From contig CALFXQ010000022.1 in assembly GCA_937958285.1 (NCBI GenBank), forward strand, positions 1 through 7,702: a stretch of DNA of 7,702 nucleotides. The letters run 5' to 3'. The translations under genes were made by a program, and so were the position numbers. The notes under the pieces are model-generated. The model was not told the DNA's origin, did no database searches, and was given only the letters and a program-made list of their open reading frames with translations. The stretch is from an uncultured Fusibacter sp. GTDB lineage: Bacteria > Bacillota > Clostridia > Peptostreptococcales > Acidaminobacteraceae. How positions within the stretch are numbered: the stretch's first letter is position 1; each line of letters begins with the position of its first letter. Below, piece by piece: positions 1 to 7,440 of this stretch.

Positions 1-729
1 GGGCCGAGTGATATTGAACTGATGCTCATTATTTGTAAATGTGCTGGCCGTTATTCTCTCGGTGGCAATTGTTCTCATGGCATGGTTGAGTATACTCGCA
101 ACAGACTTTTCTAAGCGTTTATTCGTCAAAGTAAGGCGGCTCGCTAAAGGCTTTACTTCTTGAGCGATCATTTCGGCAGTAGATGCGATCCATTCCACAT
201 TTGGCAAGCTTTCAAGAGCTCTTCCTATCTCTATGGCGAGTAAGTCGGTCCAAACAATAAAAGTATCTTTTTTAGTCAACACATAGAGCTGATCGTAGTA
301 TGCAAAAATAGACAGTGAGGCATCTATAATTGATTTGGTGTCATAACTATGCAGGTCTTTTGACAGTTCGGTGAGAACGGTTTGAGTAGCGCCTTTTAAC
401 TTGTCGAAATCTTCTGTTGTCATGGCTTTATTATTCACAATGCGCTGTGTGAGAAGCCTGATGTTGTCGACTGCCTTAAGTGCCTTCTCGACGGCGGGAT
501 CACCTGTGGGGGCCACGATGTTGGGATTAGAGGTAGTTACTGGTGCCACAGTCGTTGTGGGCGCTACAGTTGTTGTTGGAGTTATGGTTGTAGGGGGTGC
601 CGTTGTTGTGGGAACAGTAGTTGTAGGCCCAATAATAGCCCACATTAAAGGGGGATCAACCATAAACAAAACAAATGCCAAAGAAATAATCAATAACAAT
701 AGTCTTTTAAATTGAGCATTTGAACCCAT
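1..729 (-). CDS. Exported Thr/Pro-rich surface protein, partial (C-terminus off window)
   Basis: The reading frame is open for 243 codons from an ATG at 729-727 to the window edge, so the C-terminus is missing. The start is well supported by AGGAGGAG just upstream. Residues about 9-31 are hydrophobic after a short basic start (signal peptide or membrane anchor). Residues 35-66 are a Thr/Pro-rich linker of PTTT-type repeats, typical of wall-spanning or glycosylated stalks. From about residue 90 a helical domain begins that aligns with the N-terminal domain of the SLH protein encoded immediately upstream: compare DTFIVWTDLLAIEIGRALE here with DDFVVWSNAIALEIGKGIA there, and TNKRLEKSVASILN with TDKRIEKTIALLLN. 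The two are tandem paralogues. The gap to the upstream stop is 27 bases, so co-transcription is likely. I do not recognise the domain family. Whether this copy also ends in SLH repeats cannot be seen. The function is unknown; a cell-surface location is inferred. Confidence 0.85.
   Translation of the reverse strand, partial: MGSNAQFKRLLLLIISLAFVLFMVDPPLMWAIIGPTTTVPTTTAPPTTITPTTTVAPTTTVAPVTTSNPNIVAPTGDPAVEKALKAVDNIRLLTQRIVNNKAMTTEDFDKLKGATQTVLTELSKDLHSYDTKSIIDASLSIFAYYDQLYVLTKKDTFIVWTDLLAIEIGRALESLPNVEWIASTAEMIAQEVKPLASRLTLTNKRLEKSVASILNHAMRTIATERITASTFTNNEHQFNITRP
532..627 (-). repeat. Thr/Pro-rich low-complexity coding repeat (linker)
   Basis: This stretch encodes residues 35-66 of the partial surface protein, made almost entirely of Thr, Pro, Val and Ala in PTTT/APTTT units. 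Adjacent units (PTTTVAP, then TTTVAP) are similar but not identical at the DNA level, so this is an old or selected repeat. Such linkers usually space a domain away from the membrane or wall and are often O-glycosylated; that role is inferred. The paralogue upstream lacks it. Confidence 0.8.
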
Positions 730-733
730 AATC

Positions 734-740
734 TCCTCCT
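734..740 (-). promoter_or_regulatory. Strong Shine-Dalgarno for the partial surface gene
   Basis: On the minus strand AGGAGGA precedes the ATG at 729 with about 4-5 bases of spacing. It fixes the start of the partial gene and lies inside the 27-base gap after the upstream stop, consistent with translation from a shared transcript. Confidence 0.8.
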
Positions 741-756
741 AATATGTTCGGAAAGT

Positions 757-2550
757 CTAATAGACGCTGCTCAAAAAAGAGGCAACTTGTTCGCGGGTAA
801 CAACACTATTCCAATTCTTAAGGTCTTTGCTGCTGAAAACGCCCAAATCTTGTAGTAACGAGGCACTTCTTGCCACCGTTGGGGGCATGTTTTTTGTGGT
901 GGCGAGCAACTGTGCTGCTCTTTGTAGATTTGCACGTTTACCTTGATACTTTTCTAGGGTGATAGCAAGCGCTCTAACCATTTCAAGCTTCGTGACAGGG
1001 GCATTTGGATTGAATGACTTAGCAGATCGTCCCGGTATAATCTGCTCGCTAGTGACAATCAAAATGGCATTGTAGTAGGCGCTTTTACTTGAGACGTCAG
1101 AAAAAACCATGCTGCGGCCCTTTGTGTTTTCCAAGCCGTAGGCTCTGGTTAGCCACAGTGCGAACTCTTGTCGTGACATGGACGACTTGGGTTTGAAGAC
1201 TTTTGCACTGGGGACAATGCCTTTATTGAGCATTTTTTGAATCGCGGTTTTGGCATTGGAGTTTTGGATATCGCTGAATGACTTAGTTGATTTTAGCAAG
1301 GTGTATTCGCTGAGGTTGTCTCGCTGTACTGTAAATGACCTATTGAGTGGGTTAAATATACCGCCCACAGCACGCCAACCCTTTAGATTTGGGAAATAGC
1401 GATAGATGGCGATTTGGTTTACTGAGGTGTTGCCTTTAAACGAAAATTGATCTAGTGGAAGTGTAATGCTCATTGGCGTAGTGAGTTTAGCCTGATACTT
1501 ACCATCGATCGAGAATTTTAAATCTAGAACAGTGCCACTTTCGTAGGTAATGATGGATTGATTGCCGGCAAGAGGCAACTTAGGTCGATTTTCGGGTTTC
1601 AAGTTGGTGCTAGGCTTTAAAAGGAGTGAAAGATTAGCTGTCTTTTGATCGTCGATTAAATCTAGGGGAACACTTGCAGCAAACTGCCTGACGTTTATAA
1701 CAAGTGCCTCGTAGCCATTGCTCTTAATGGAGTTGGCGACATTGGGTAGAATTGTTGTGGTAACGCCGGTGGCACTGTTTGGCAAGTCAACTTTATAATG
1801 GAGCTGCCTCTTGAGCAGGTGCACGGACTGTCCATTCGAGAAACTAAAATACGCAGCCTCGATGCGAGATTGGAAAGGGCCAATCACAGCGGCATGATTG
1901 TCTGTTCGACTCGCGTCGATTTGAATTGTTGCAAGGCCGTTCTTCACTTCGATCGGCGTGATAACTTCAGTACTCAGTGTGCTCAGGCTGCTGTTTAGAA
2001 GAAGTGCAATGGTCTTTTCGATTCTTTTATCCGTAGGCAAGAGTTTAACAGATATGGGGCGTATGGCCAGTGTGGTGTTTTCAGAAAGGGTAGTGATGTG
2101 TTCTAAATTTGTAAGGGTCGCAATGCCTTTGCCAATTTCTAAGGCGATTGCATTGGACCAAACCACAAAATCATCCGACCGTTTAAGGGAAAATAGCTGA
2201 TTGAGTGGAGATAAGCTCTCTATTGCGAGGTCTAGCACGATTTTTTTATCTTGGGCTGGCAAGGCGACAGCCATGTCTTTAATCAACGATTGGGTTGCCT
2301 TTTGGATTTTGAGCAAATCTGCACTAGTAAGGGCATTATTGATAAGTGCATTTGTGGCTGTGTCTTTAATCGATGTGACTGTGGCATTTACCTGGTTAAT
2401 TACCACATCGGCTCTTGGGTTTGACCCTTTAAGCTCAGGCGTTAGTCCGGTGTTTTGTGCATAGGTTGGGCTGGCGAACGTAACAAGAACTAAAGCTAAT
2501 ACAAGCCATACCAGAGAGTAAATCGTGTTCTGAGTATATTTTTTGCGCAT
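757..2550 (-). CDS. Secreted SLH-domain surface protein
   Basis: This is a 597-residue protein. The frame is open further upstream to 2733, but the start at 2550 is chosen because it places a classical signal peptide first: MRKK, a hydrophobic core (residues ~10-26), then a cleavage-like ASPTYA/Q at ~31/32. The 61 extra residues of the longer frame look non-coding and would overlap the divergent promoter region. Residues ~60-200 form a helical domain shared with the neighbouring partial gene. Residues ~330-420 are beta-rich and resemble the region that often precedes SLH repeats (a phrase like YRYFPNLKGWRAVGG, ending in LSEYTLL). SLH repeats follow: ~424-472 (FSDI...AIQKMLNKGIVP...MSRQEFALWLTRAYGL), ~482-532 (FSDV...YYNAILIVTSEQIIPG...VTKLEMVRALA) and a degenerate third at ~555-597. 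SLH repeats normally bind secondary cell-wall polymers, so the protein is probably wall- or envelope-anchored. The ligand or role of the N-terminal domain is unknown. Confidence 0.9.
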   Translation of the reverse strand: MRKKYTQNTIYSLVWLVLALVLVTFASPTYAQNTGLTPELKGSNPRADVVINQVNATVTSIKDTATNALINNALTSADLLKIQKATQSLIKDMAVALPAQDKKIVLDLAIESLSPLNQLFSLKRSDDFVVWSNAIALEIGKGIATLTNLEHITTLSENTTLAIRPISVKLLPTDKRIEKTIALLLNSSLSTLSTEVITPIEVKNGLATIQIDASRTDNHAAVIGPFQSRIEAAYFSFSNGQSVHLLKRQLHYKVDLPNSATGVTTTILPNVANSIKSNGYEALVINVRQFAASVPLDLIDDQKTANLSLLLKPSTNLKPENRPKLPLAGNQSIITYESGTVLDLKFSIDGKYQAKLTTPMSITLPLDQFSFKGNTSVNQIAIYRYFPNLKGWRAVGGIFNPLNRSFTVQRDNLSEYTLLKSTKSFSDIQNSNAKTAIQKMLNKGIVPSAKVFKPKSSMSRQEFALWLTRAYGLENTKGRSMVFSDVSSKSAYYNAILIVTSEQIIPGRSAKSFNPNAPVTKLEMVRALAITLEKYQGKRANLQRAAQLLATTKNMPPTVARSASLLQDLGVFSSKDLKNWNSVVTREQVASFLSSVY

Positions 2551-2603
2551 GGCGACCCACTCTTTCACAAAAAAGACATCGTAGTTTATCGGCGTATAAG
2601 TTG

Positions 2604-2632
2604 ATAATGCGTGTATTTTATATTTACCACAA
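2604..2632 (-). promoter_or_regulatory. Candidate promoter for the surface-protein operon
   Basis: On the minus strand there is a -35-like TTGTGG (2632-2627), a 17-base spacer and a -10-like CATTAT (2609-2604). This would give a leader of about 45-50 bases before the ATG at 2550. Each box matches the sigma-70 consensus at only four positions, so the assignment is weak. The ribosome binding site before this start is also poor (only a GAG about 10 bases upstream). Confidence 0.3.
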
Positions 2633-2675
2633 CGCGAAGAAATTAAGCATGCGCAATAGGACTTTTTGATAGCTT

Positions 2676-2705
2676 TAGGCAATGTAGGGTAGTAATGTAT
2701 ATAAT
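2676..2705 (+). promoter_or_regulatory. Candidate sigma-70 promoter for the signalling operon
   Basis: A perfect TATAAT (2700-2705) is preceded by an 18-base spacer and a -35-like TAGGCA (2676-2681, four of six consensus positions). Transcription would start near 2712, leaving a very short leader that begins right at the Shine-Dalgarno. The site lies in the 177-bp gap between two divergent starts. No clear operator or CRP-type palindrome is visible beside it. Confidence 0.4.
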
Positions 2706-2713
2706 GACCATGT

Positions 2714-2721
2714 GGAGGAGG
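2714..2721 (+). promoter_or_regulatory. Shine-Dalgarno that sets the HD-GYP gene start
   Basis: GGAGGAGG lies six bases upstream of the ATG at 2728. It decides the start: the in-frame ATGs at 2695 and 2710 are upstream of or adjacent to this site and would place the ribosome binding site inside the coding region. Confidence 0.8.
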
Positions 2722-2727
2722 ATTAAA

Positions 2728-4245
2728 ATGCAAGAAACTGCTTATTACAGAGATTTAGTGACAAAGCTTAGCCATATTGGGGTGGAGCTTTCTGCAGAAC
2801 GAGACGTGGACACCCTACTTGTAATGATACTCAAAGAATCTATGGAAATAGCCAATGCAGATGCAGGAAGTATTTACATTATTGAATCTCAGGAACTCGA
2901 TGGACTTAAAACCAGCCAACTCGCCTTTAAATATACGCAAAACCACACAGTAAACTACCCCTATCAGAAATTTAGCATGCCCATAGATAAAAACTCCATT
3001 GCAGGTGCATGTGCAGTTACAGGACAAGTTTACAATTTTAAAAGTATGCAAGAGACCGTAGAAAAATTGGGCTTTCATCACAATCGCAGTTATGACGATG
3101 CAGCAGGGTATCATACTCTCAATATGCTCGTTTTGCCACTAAAGAACTACGAAGAAGACGTAATCGGCGTTTTGCAGCTTATCAATAAGAAAAATCATCT
3201 AGAACCACTTTCCGATCAACGCGCTTACTCGGGCGTTGTGCCCTTTACCCGTGAAGATGAAAGTATTATCGGCGCATTGGCATCTCAAGCTGCAATCCTC
3301 ATCGAGCGCACCCAGCTCTATGAGGCCATTCAAGACACATTAGAATCGACCATAAAGGTGCTTGTAACCGCACTCGATCAGCGAGATCCTATCACCGCTG
3401 GGCATTCAGATCGCGTCGCCCAATATTCCCTCGACTTAGGCCGGTATTTGCAAGAGCTTAAGGGTGCCTGTCACCCAGAGTACTTGCTGTCAAAAGATGA
3501 ACTGCGCGAACTTTATATTGCTGGACTTCTTCACGATGTAGGTAAAATAGGCGTGCCGGAGTATTTATTGATGAAGGCAAATAAACTCACTGCGGCAGAA
3601 ATCGACGCGATAGAAAGTCGTTTTAAATTAATTGCATTGGCCATAGAAACAGAAAAGGGGCATTTCGTTGAAAATCCGATTCCGGATTTTTTAGAGTCGC
3701 GTGCCTCGCTAGAAGCGTTAATTCAGAAAATAAATCGTTCAGGATTTTTGCCAGACGATGAAGGCCAAGTGCTCAGTGGCATTAAACAGTCAAAGTTCCA
3801 ATTTGGCGATCATGTGATTGAACTGTTGAGGGATCACGAGTTTGAGCAACTTACCATACCCAGAGGGAATCTGACTAACAAAGAAAGGGATTTAATCAAC
3901 GACCATGTACGCATGTCCCATAGTTTGCTCAATCGTGTTAAGTGGTCCAAAACCCTGGTTCAAGTGCCCGTGATTGCCTCGCAGCACCATGAAAAACTTA
4001 ATGGTAAAGGATACCCATACGGTTTGAAAGACGATGAAATTGGCCTTCGTGGACGTTTGATGGCCATTGCGGATATCTTCGATGCATTGACTGCCAAAGA
4101 CCGACCTTATAAGCCCGCTATGCCAGTCGATCGCGCCATTGGCATATTGAGAGAAGAGGTGAGTAGAGGTGCGCTAGACGGCAATTTGGTCGACTATTTT
4201 GTTGCCATGATCGAAGAAAGGGAAGGTAAAAACGATGCGCTTTAG
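2728..4245 (+). CDS. GAF-HD-GYP protein, predicted cyclic-di-GMP phosphodiesterase
   Basis: This is a 505-residue cytoplasmic protein with no signal or membrane segment. A GAF sensor domain spans ~10-195 (GVELSAERDVDTLL at the start; LVLPLKNYEEDVIGVLQLIN near the end), then a short signalling helix (IERTQLYEAIQDTLE) leads into an HD-GYP domain at ~205-490. Catalytic signatures present: DPITAGHS with His226, the HD pair in LLHDVGKIG (His269, Asp270, Lys273), His393, the HHE of HHEKLNGKGYP (His420, His421; GYP at 428-430), and Asp449 in ADIFDALT. HD-GYP enzymes hydrolyse c-di-GMP to pGpG and/or GMP, and some act on cGAMP; with metal ligands intact, activity is expected. A ~90-residue segment (about 289-381) is inserted between HDVGKIG and the next conserved helix. 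From memory such insertions occur in a subgroup of GAF-HD-GYP proteins. The GAF ligand is unknown. The gene heads the operon and overlaps the next gene by 11 bases, suggesting translational coupling. Confidence 0.93.
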   Translation: MQETAYYRDLVTKLSHIGVELSAERDVDTLLVMILKESMEIANADAGSIYIIESQELDGLKTSQLAFKYTQNHTVNYPYQKFSMPIDKNSIAGACAVTGQVYNFKSMQETVEKLGFHHNRSYDDAAGYHTLNMLVLPLKNYEEDVIGVLQLINKKNHLEPLSDQRAYSGVVPFTREDESIIGALASQAAILIERTQLYEAIQDTLESTIKVLVTALDQRDPITAGHSDRVAQYSLDLGRYLQELKGACHPEYLLSKDELRELYIAGLLHDVGKIGVPEYLLMKANKLTAAEIDAIESRFKLIALAIETEKGHFVENPIPDFLESRASLEALIQKINRSGFLPDDEGQVLSGIKQSKFQFGDHVIELLRDHEFEQLTIPRGNLTNKERDLINDHVRMSHSLLNRVKWSKTLVQVPVIASQHHEKLNGKGYPYGLKDDEIGLRGRLMAIADIFDALTAKDRPYKPAMPVDRAIGILREEVSRGALDGNLVDYFVAMIEEREGKNDAL

Positions 4246-5071
4246 GGAGCTGCATCACCTGGAAGTAATTCTTTTGGGGGTTATGGGATCTGTGGCTGGG
4301 GCTAGTGAGGCCATGAAGGTGCTTGGAAGTAACTCCTCGAGCATGCTGATAAGGGGAAGGGAGATGCTGTTTTTCGATGGCGGAACGGGTATTTTAAGAG
4401 CACCATTAGGTGAGGAGAAAACATTTCACGTCTTTATAAGTCACTATCACTATGACCATCTGATGGGCTTACCCTTTTGGTCAGTGCTTTATAGAGAAGG
4501 GTGCTGCGTTCATTTCTACGGGCCAAAACTAGGTGATTTCGGTCCCGAAGAGGCCATAAAAGACTTAATGAGACCCCCATTTCTGCCCATGTCTGCCGAT
4601 GATTTTCGAGCGAACATTGTCTATCATCAAATTAATGCAGGCGAAGCTATTGGATTTTTAGATGTGACTGTAATGCCCATCGCGGTGAGTCATCCAGGTG
4701 GTGGCTATGTATATTGTGTTGTTGGCAATCAAAAGGGACCAAAAATTGGCTATTTAAGTGATCTCGATATTGACAATACCGATAAAAGTGCCTTTCAAGC
4801 ATACCTTGAGGGCGCTGATTTTGTCTATGCAGATACCCACTTCGATATCGATTCCTATAACCGCCATCCAGATTGGGGTCATAGTGCCCTCGAGCATATG
4901 GTTGTCTTTCAAAATCAATTATCCATTAAACAGTTAGCTTTGGGACACCATGCGCCAGACCGAACACCGGAACAACTAGAAAAAGCACTAGCGCGCGCCC
5001 AGAGTTGCAATCCAGGTGAAGCACAAGCATTTATCGCATACGAAGGTTATCGTTTTGCGGTAAGTTGGTAA
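4235..5071 (+). CDS. MBL-fold metallohydrolase, possible phosphodiesterase
   Basis: This is a 278-residue soluble protein of the metallo-beta-lactamase superfamily. Visible motifs: an N-terminal strand and glycine turn (GVMGSVAGA...LGSNSSSML), LFFDGGTGI at ~45-53, the metal motif HYHYDH (His70, His72, Asp74, His75), VSHPGG (His153), YLSDLD (Asp176 or Asp178), and LALGHHAPDRTPEQ (His238/239). The layout resembles the RNase Z/PhnP-like branch (phosphodiester hydrolases) rather than true beta-lactamases; there is no signal peptide. The start at 4235 overlaps the HD-GYP stop and has GGAAGG at 4221-4226. It sits between a predicted c-di-GMP phosphodiesterase and an adenylate cyclase. An activity on a cyclic nucleotide or related phosphodiester is an attractive inference, but the substrate cannot be read from sequence. 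Other possible substrates for this fold include RNA 3' ends, cyclic phosphoribosyl phosphates and thioesters. Confidence 0.88.
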   Translation: MRFRELHHLEVILLGVMGSVAGASEAMKVLGSNSSSMLIRGREMLFFDGGTGILRAPLGEEKTFHVFISHYHYDHLMGLPFWSVLYREGCCVHFYGPKLGDFGPEEAIKDLMRPPFLPMSADDFRANIVYHQINAGEAIGFLDVTVMPIAVSHPGGGYVYCVVGNQKGPKIGYLSDLDIDNTDKSAFQAYLEGADFVYADTHFDIDSYNRHPDWGHSALEHMVVFQNQLSIKQLALGHHAPDRTPEQLEKALARAQSCNPGEAQAFIAYEGYRFAVSW

Positions 5072-5076
5072 AGGAG
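5071..5076 (+). promoter_or_regulatory. Shine-Dalgarno overlapping the MBL stop codon
   Basis: AAGGAG begins on the last base of the TAA stop of the MBL gene and lies five bases before the ATG at 5082. This supports the cyclase start and polycistronic expression of the three genes. Confidence 0.75.
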
Positions 5077-5081
5077 ACAAA

Positions 5082-7379
5082 ATGAAGCGACGCATCTTTC
5101 GAAGACTTTTAACTTGTGTGCTGTTTGTTGTGATGCTTGTTGTGGTGTTACTGCCCCTTACAGCCTTTGCGATTGAATCTCGGGCATCTGAGACGGCAAC
5201 AGAGACAGATAAAGAGACAAGTGTTTTTGCTGAGTTCATCGGCATTGATGCATTGACCCAAAAGCTAGATGCCCTTTCTGGGATCGAAGGCAATTTAGAG
5301 CAAGGCAAGGCAAGGGTGGCTCTTCTCAATCAGCTCAGTGCTTTATGGCGAGAAAAAGATCCCGATAAAGCTGATGCTTACAATCAAGAGGCCCTGGTCC
5401 TTGCACAGCGCATTGATGATCCACTGGGTGTTACAGCGGCTACGCTGCAAAAGGCCTATAGCTTAATTGGCAAAGGACAATATGGGGATGGCGTCTTGTT
5501 GCTCGACTCGGTCTATAATGAACTCTCCCTGAGGGCGAGTCACTGGCTTCTCGTTTCTCAAAAGGCGATGCTAAGTGGTAAAGATGTGTATTTGGAGGCA
5601 GATGTTTCTTCGCTTTTAAAGAAGCCTTTAGCAGGTTATAACTTTTCGGATGGCAGTTTTACCAATGAGGATTTGCACTGGGCTGTGATTGCCGGGCAGT
5701 TTAAAAATGCCTATGGCTTGGTTTGGTCGCACCTTGGAGATGCCTCAAGAAGTCAACAGTCATTTGAGGAAGCCTACGCCATATACCTGGAGGTTCAGTT
5801 TCCAAGGGGCGTCGCTCAGAGTCTTCACAATCTTTCTGTGGTATTCACTGAATTGGGCGGTTATGACCGCGCTGCCAAGCTCGATTTAGATGCACTGCGT
5901 ATTTTTGAAGCCTTGGGTTATGCAGATGAGATTGCAGATGTCACTTCGAATTTGGCGAGAATAAACCAACTTATTGGCAGTCCCGATGTGGCATTGGACT
6001 ATTTATCAAAGGCACTAGGTGTTTACGAAGTAGCGGGTGATAAACGAGGACAGGCAATAGTCAATGGGCGCTTGGGCGATTACTTTGCAGAGCTTGGTCT
6101 TGCAGATGAGGCAATGCAGGCATTTCAGGAAGCGCTGGTGACCTTTGGTGCCTTTGACGATAAACTAAATAGCGCGGATATTCACTTAAAAATAGGAAAA
6201 CTCTACGAAAGTAGCGAAGACTATGAAGGGGCAATCGCCTCGTATAATTTAGCGCGAGAGATGTATCTCGATGAAGCTGAGCGCCTTGAGTCCGAAGGCA
6301 TTGAGGTTGCACAAAGCGCAAGAGAAGGGCTGGTAGTCGCTGCAAATAACAGGGGCACTGCCCATTACAATCTTGGTCAGTTTGGCGATGCGTTAGCTGC
6401 CCATCAAGAGGCCTATGCACAAGCAGAGCGATTGGCATATCGCGACGGGCTGAGTGCTGCGCTGTTCAATTTAGCACAGGACTACTCTGCACTGAATCGC
6501 TTTGAAGAGGCCAATGAAGCGATGCAATTATACATTGCTCTTAAAGATTATGTGCTTGAGGAGTCTGTGCTCGAAAAAACTCAGCAACAGCAAGTGTTGT
6601 ATGATACAGAAAAAAAAGAGCGGGCTCTGGTGGCCGAGCAGGTTGCCAAGGCAGAAGAAGAGGCAAAGAGAAGGCGATGGAGTGCAGTGGCAGTGGCATC
6701 CATTTTGATGCTATCACTAATCAGCGTTCTGTTGGCATTAGTAGCAAGAGAGCGCAAACGCTCTGAAAAGTTGCTTTTAAATATCTTGCCCAAGAAGGTA
6801 GCCTCAGACCTAAAGCGCTTTGGCAAAGCGCCATCTGAGCGATTCGATGAGGTAACGGTATATTTTTCTGATGTGGTGAACTTTACAACTGCCAGTAGCA
6901 CTATGGATCCAGAGTTTCTGATTAGCGAGCTCAATGAAATCTTCACCACCTTTGATGCCATTATGGAATCCCATGGCTGTGAGCGTATTAAAACCATAGG
7001 TGATGCCTATATGGCAGTTTGTGGTATGCCTATTCCAAGAGACGATCACGCTAAGCGCATGCTTGCAGCTGCCCGCGAAATACGCGAGGCACTGAAAGTC
7101 CGCAACGCTTCGAGTGCGCACCAATGGGAAATTCGCATCGGGATTCACTCTGGCAAAGTTGTGGGTGGCATTGTTGGCGTCAAGAAGTATATCTACGATG
7201 TGTTTGGAGATACTATCAACACGGCTTCGCGCATGGAAAGTAACTCAGTGCCCATGGGAATCAATGTGTCTGAGGCGACATACACCCTTTTAAAAGAAGA
7301 GAAAGACTTCACTTTTATAGATCGAGAGCCAATTGAAGTGAAAGGCAAAGGCGAAATGAAAATGTACTTTGCTGAGTAG
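5082..7379 (+). CDS. Membrane class III adenylate cyclase with extracytoplasmic TPR sensor
   Basis: This is a 765-residue protein. A basic start and hydrophobic segment at ~10-30 (ending LPLTAFA) act as signal peptide or first membrane helix. Residues ~75-490 are a helical array of TPR-type repeats (for example AQSLHNLSVVFTELGGYDRA, NNRGTAHYNLGQFGDALAAH, LFNLAQDYSALNRFEEA). A charged coiled coil (~495-531) precedes a membrane helix at ~533-555. The cytoplasmic catalytic domain starts after LLLNILPKKVASDLKRFG. Metal-binding Asp597 (FSDVVNFT) and Asp641 (TIGDAYM) are present. Lys637 and Asp706 (YDVFGD) match the adenine-selecting pair, so the predicted product is cAMP rather than cGMP. Transition-state Asn713 and Arg717 (NTASRM) are also there. 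The enzyme should therefore work as a homodimer. TPRs outside the membrane probably bind a protein or peptide partner that controls cyclisation; this is inferred from topology. It is the last gene of the operon. No clear rho-independent terminator follows. Confidence 0.93.
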   Translation: MKRRIFRRLLTCVLFVVMLVVVLLPLTAFAIESRASETATETDKETSVFAEFIGIDALTQKLDALSGIEGNLEQGKARVALLNQLSALWREKDPDKADAYNQEALVLAQRIDDPLGVTAATLQKAYSLIGKGQYGDGVLLLDSVYNELSLRASHWLLVSQKAMLSGKDVYLEADVSSLLKKPLAGYNFSDGSFTNEDLHWAVIAGQFKNAYGLVWSHLGDASRSQQSFEEAYAIYLEVQFPRGVAQSLHNLSVVFTELGGYDRAAKLDLDALRIFEALGYADEIADVTSNLARINQLIGSPDVALDYLSKALGVYEVAGDKRGQAIVNGRLGDYFAELGLADEAMQAFQEALVTFGAFDDKLNSADIHLKIGKLYESSEDYEGAIASYNLAREMYLDEAERLESEGIEVAQSAREGLVVAANNRGTAHYNLGQFGDALAAHQEAYAQAERLAYRDGLSAALFNLAQDYSALNRFEEANEAMQLYIALKDYVLEESVLEKTQQQQVLYDTEKKERALVAEQVAKAEEEAKRRRWSAVAVASILMLSLISVLLALVARERKRSEKLLLNILPKKVASDLKRFGKAPSERFDEVTVYFSDVVNFTTASSTMDPEFLISELNEIFTTFDAIMESHGCERIKTIGDAYMAVCGMPIPRDDHAKRMLAAAREIREALKVRNASSAHQWEIRIGIHSGKVVGGIVGVKKYIYDVFGDTINTASRMESNSVPMGINVSEATYTLLKEEKDFTFIDREPIEVKGKGEMKMYFAE

Positions 7380-7400
7380 TGTGTTTTGGGGGCGTGTTCT

Positions 7401-7440
7401 AGGTGGCACCTGGAAATTGGACACAGATTAGGTGCCACCT
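7401..7440. repeat. 11-bp perfect inverted repeat with self-palindromic arms
   Basis: AGGTGGCACCT (7401-7411) and AGGTGCCACCT (7430-7440) are perfect reverse complements separated by 18 bases. Each arm is itself a palindrome around one central base (AGGTG-N-CACCT). It begins 21 bases after the cyclase stop, but no T-run follows on either side, so a rho-independent terminator is not supported. Confidence 0.85.

Noticed and set aside
401..715. Plus-strand open frame with Val/Gly-rich repeats
   Set aside because: It is the antisense of the Thr/Pro-rich linker of the real minus-strand gene, which has a strong ribosome binding site, a signal sequence and a paralogue.
2566..2570. CRP half-site (TGTGA on the minus strand) upstream of the SLH gene
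   Set aside because: Only one half is present, with no matching TCACA at the required spacing.
2695..2727. Upstream in-frame ATGs for the HD-GYP gene
   Set aside because: GGAGGAGG six bases before the ATG at 2728 fits that start. The upstream ATGs overlap the predicted -10 box or ribosome binding site.
2551..2733. 61-codon N-terminal extension of the SLH gene
   Set aside because: The extension is rich in His, Tyr and Cys, precedes a textbook signal peptide, and overlaps the start and ribosome binding site of the divergent gene.
7401..7440. Rho-independent terminator after the cyclase
   Set aside because: The stem is perfect, but the loop is 18 bases and no T-run follows on either strand.
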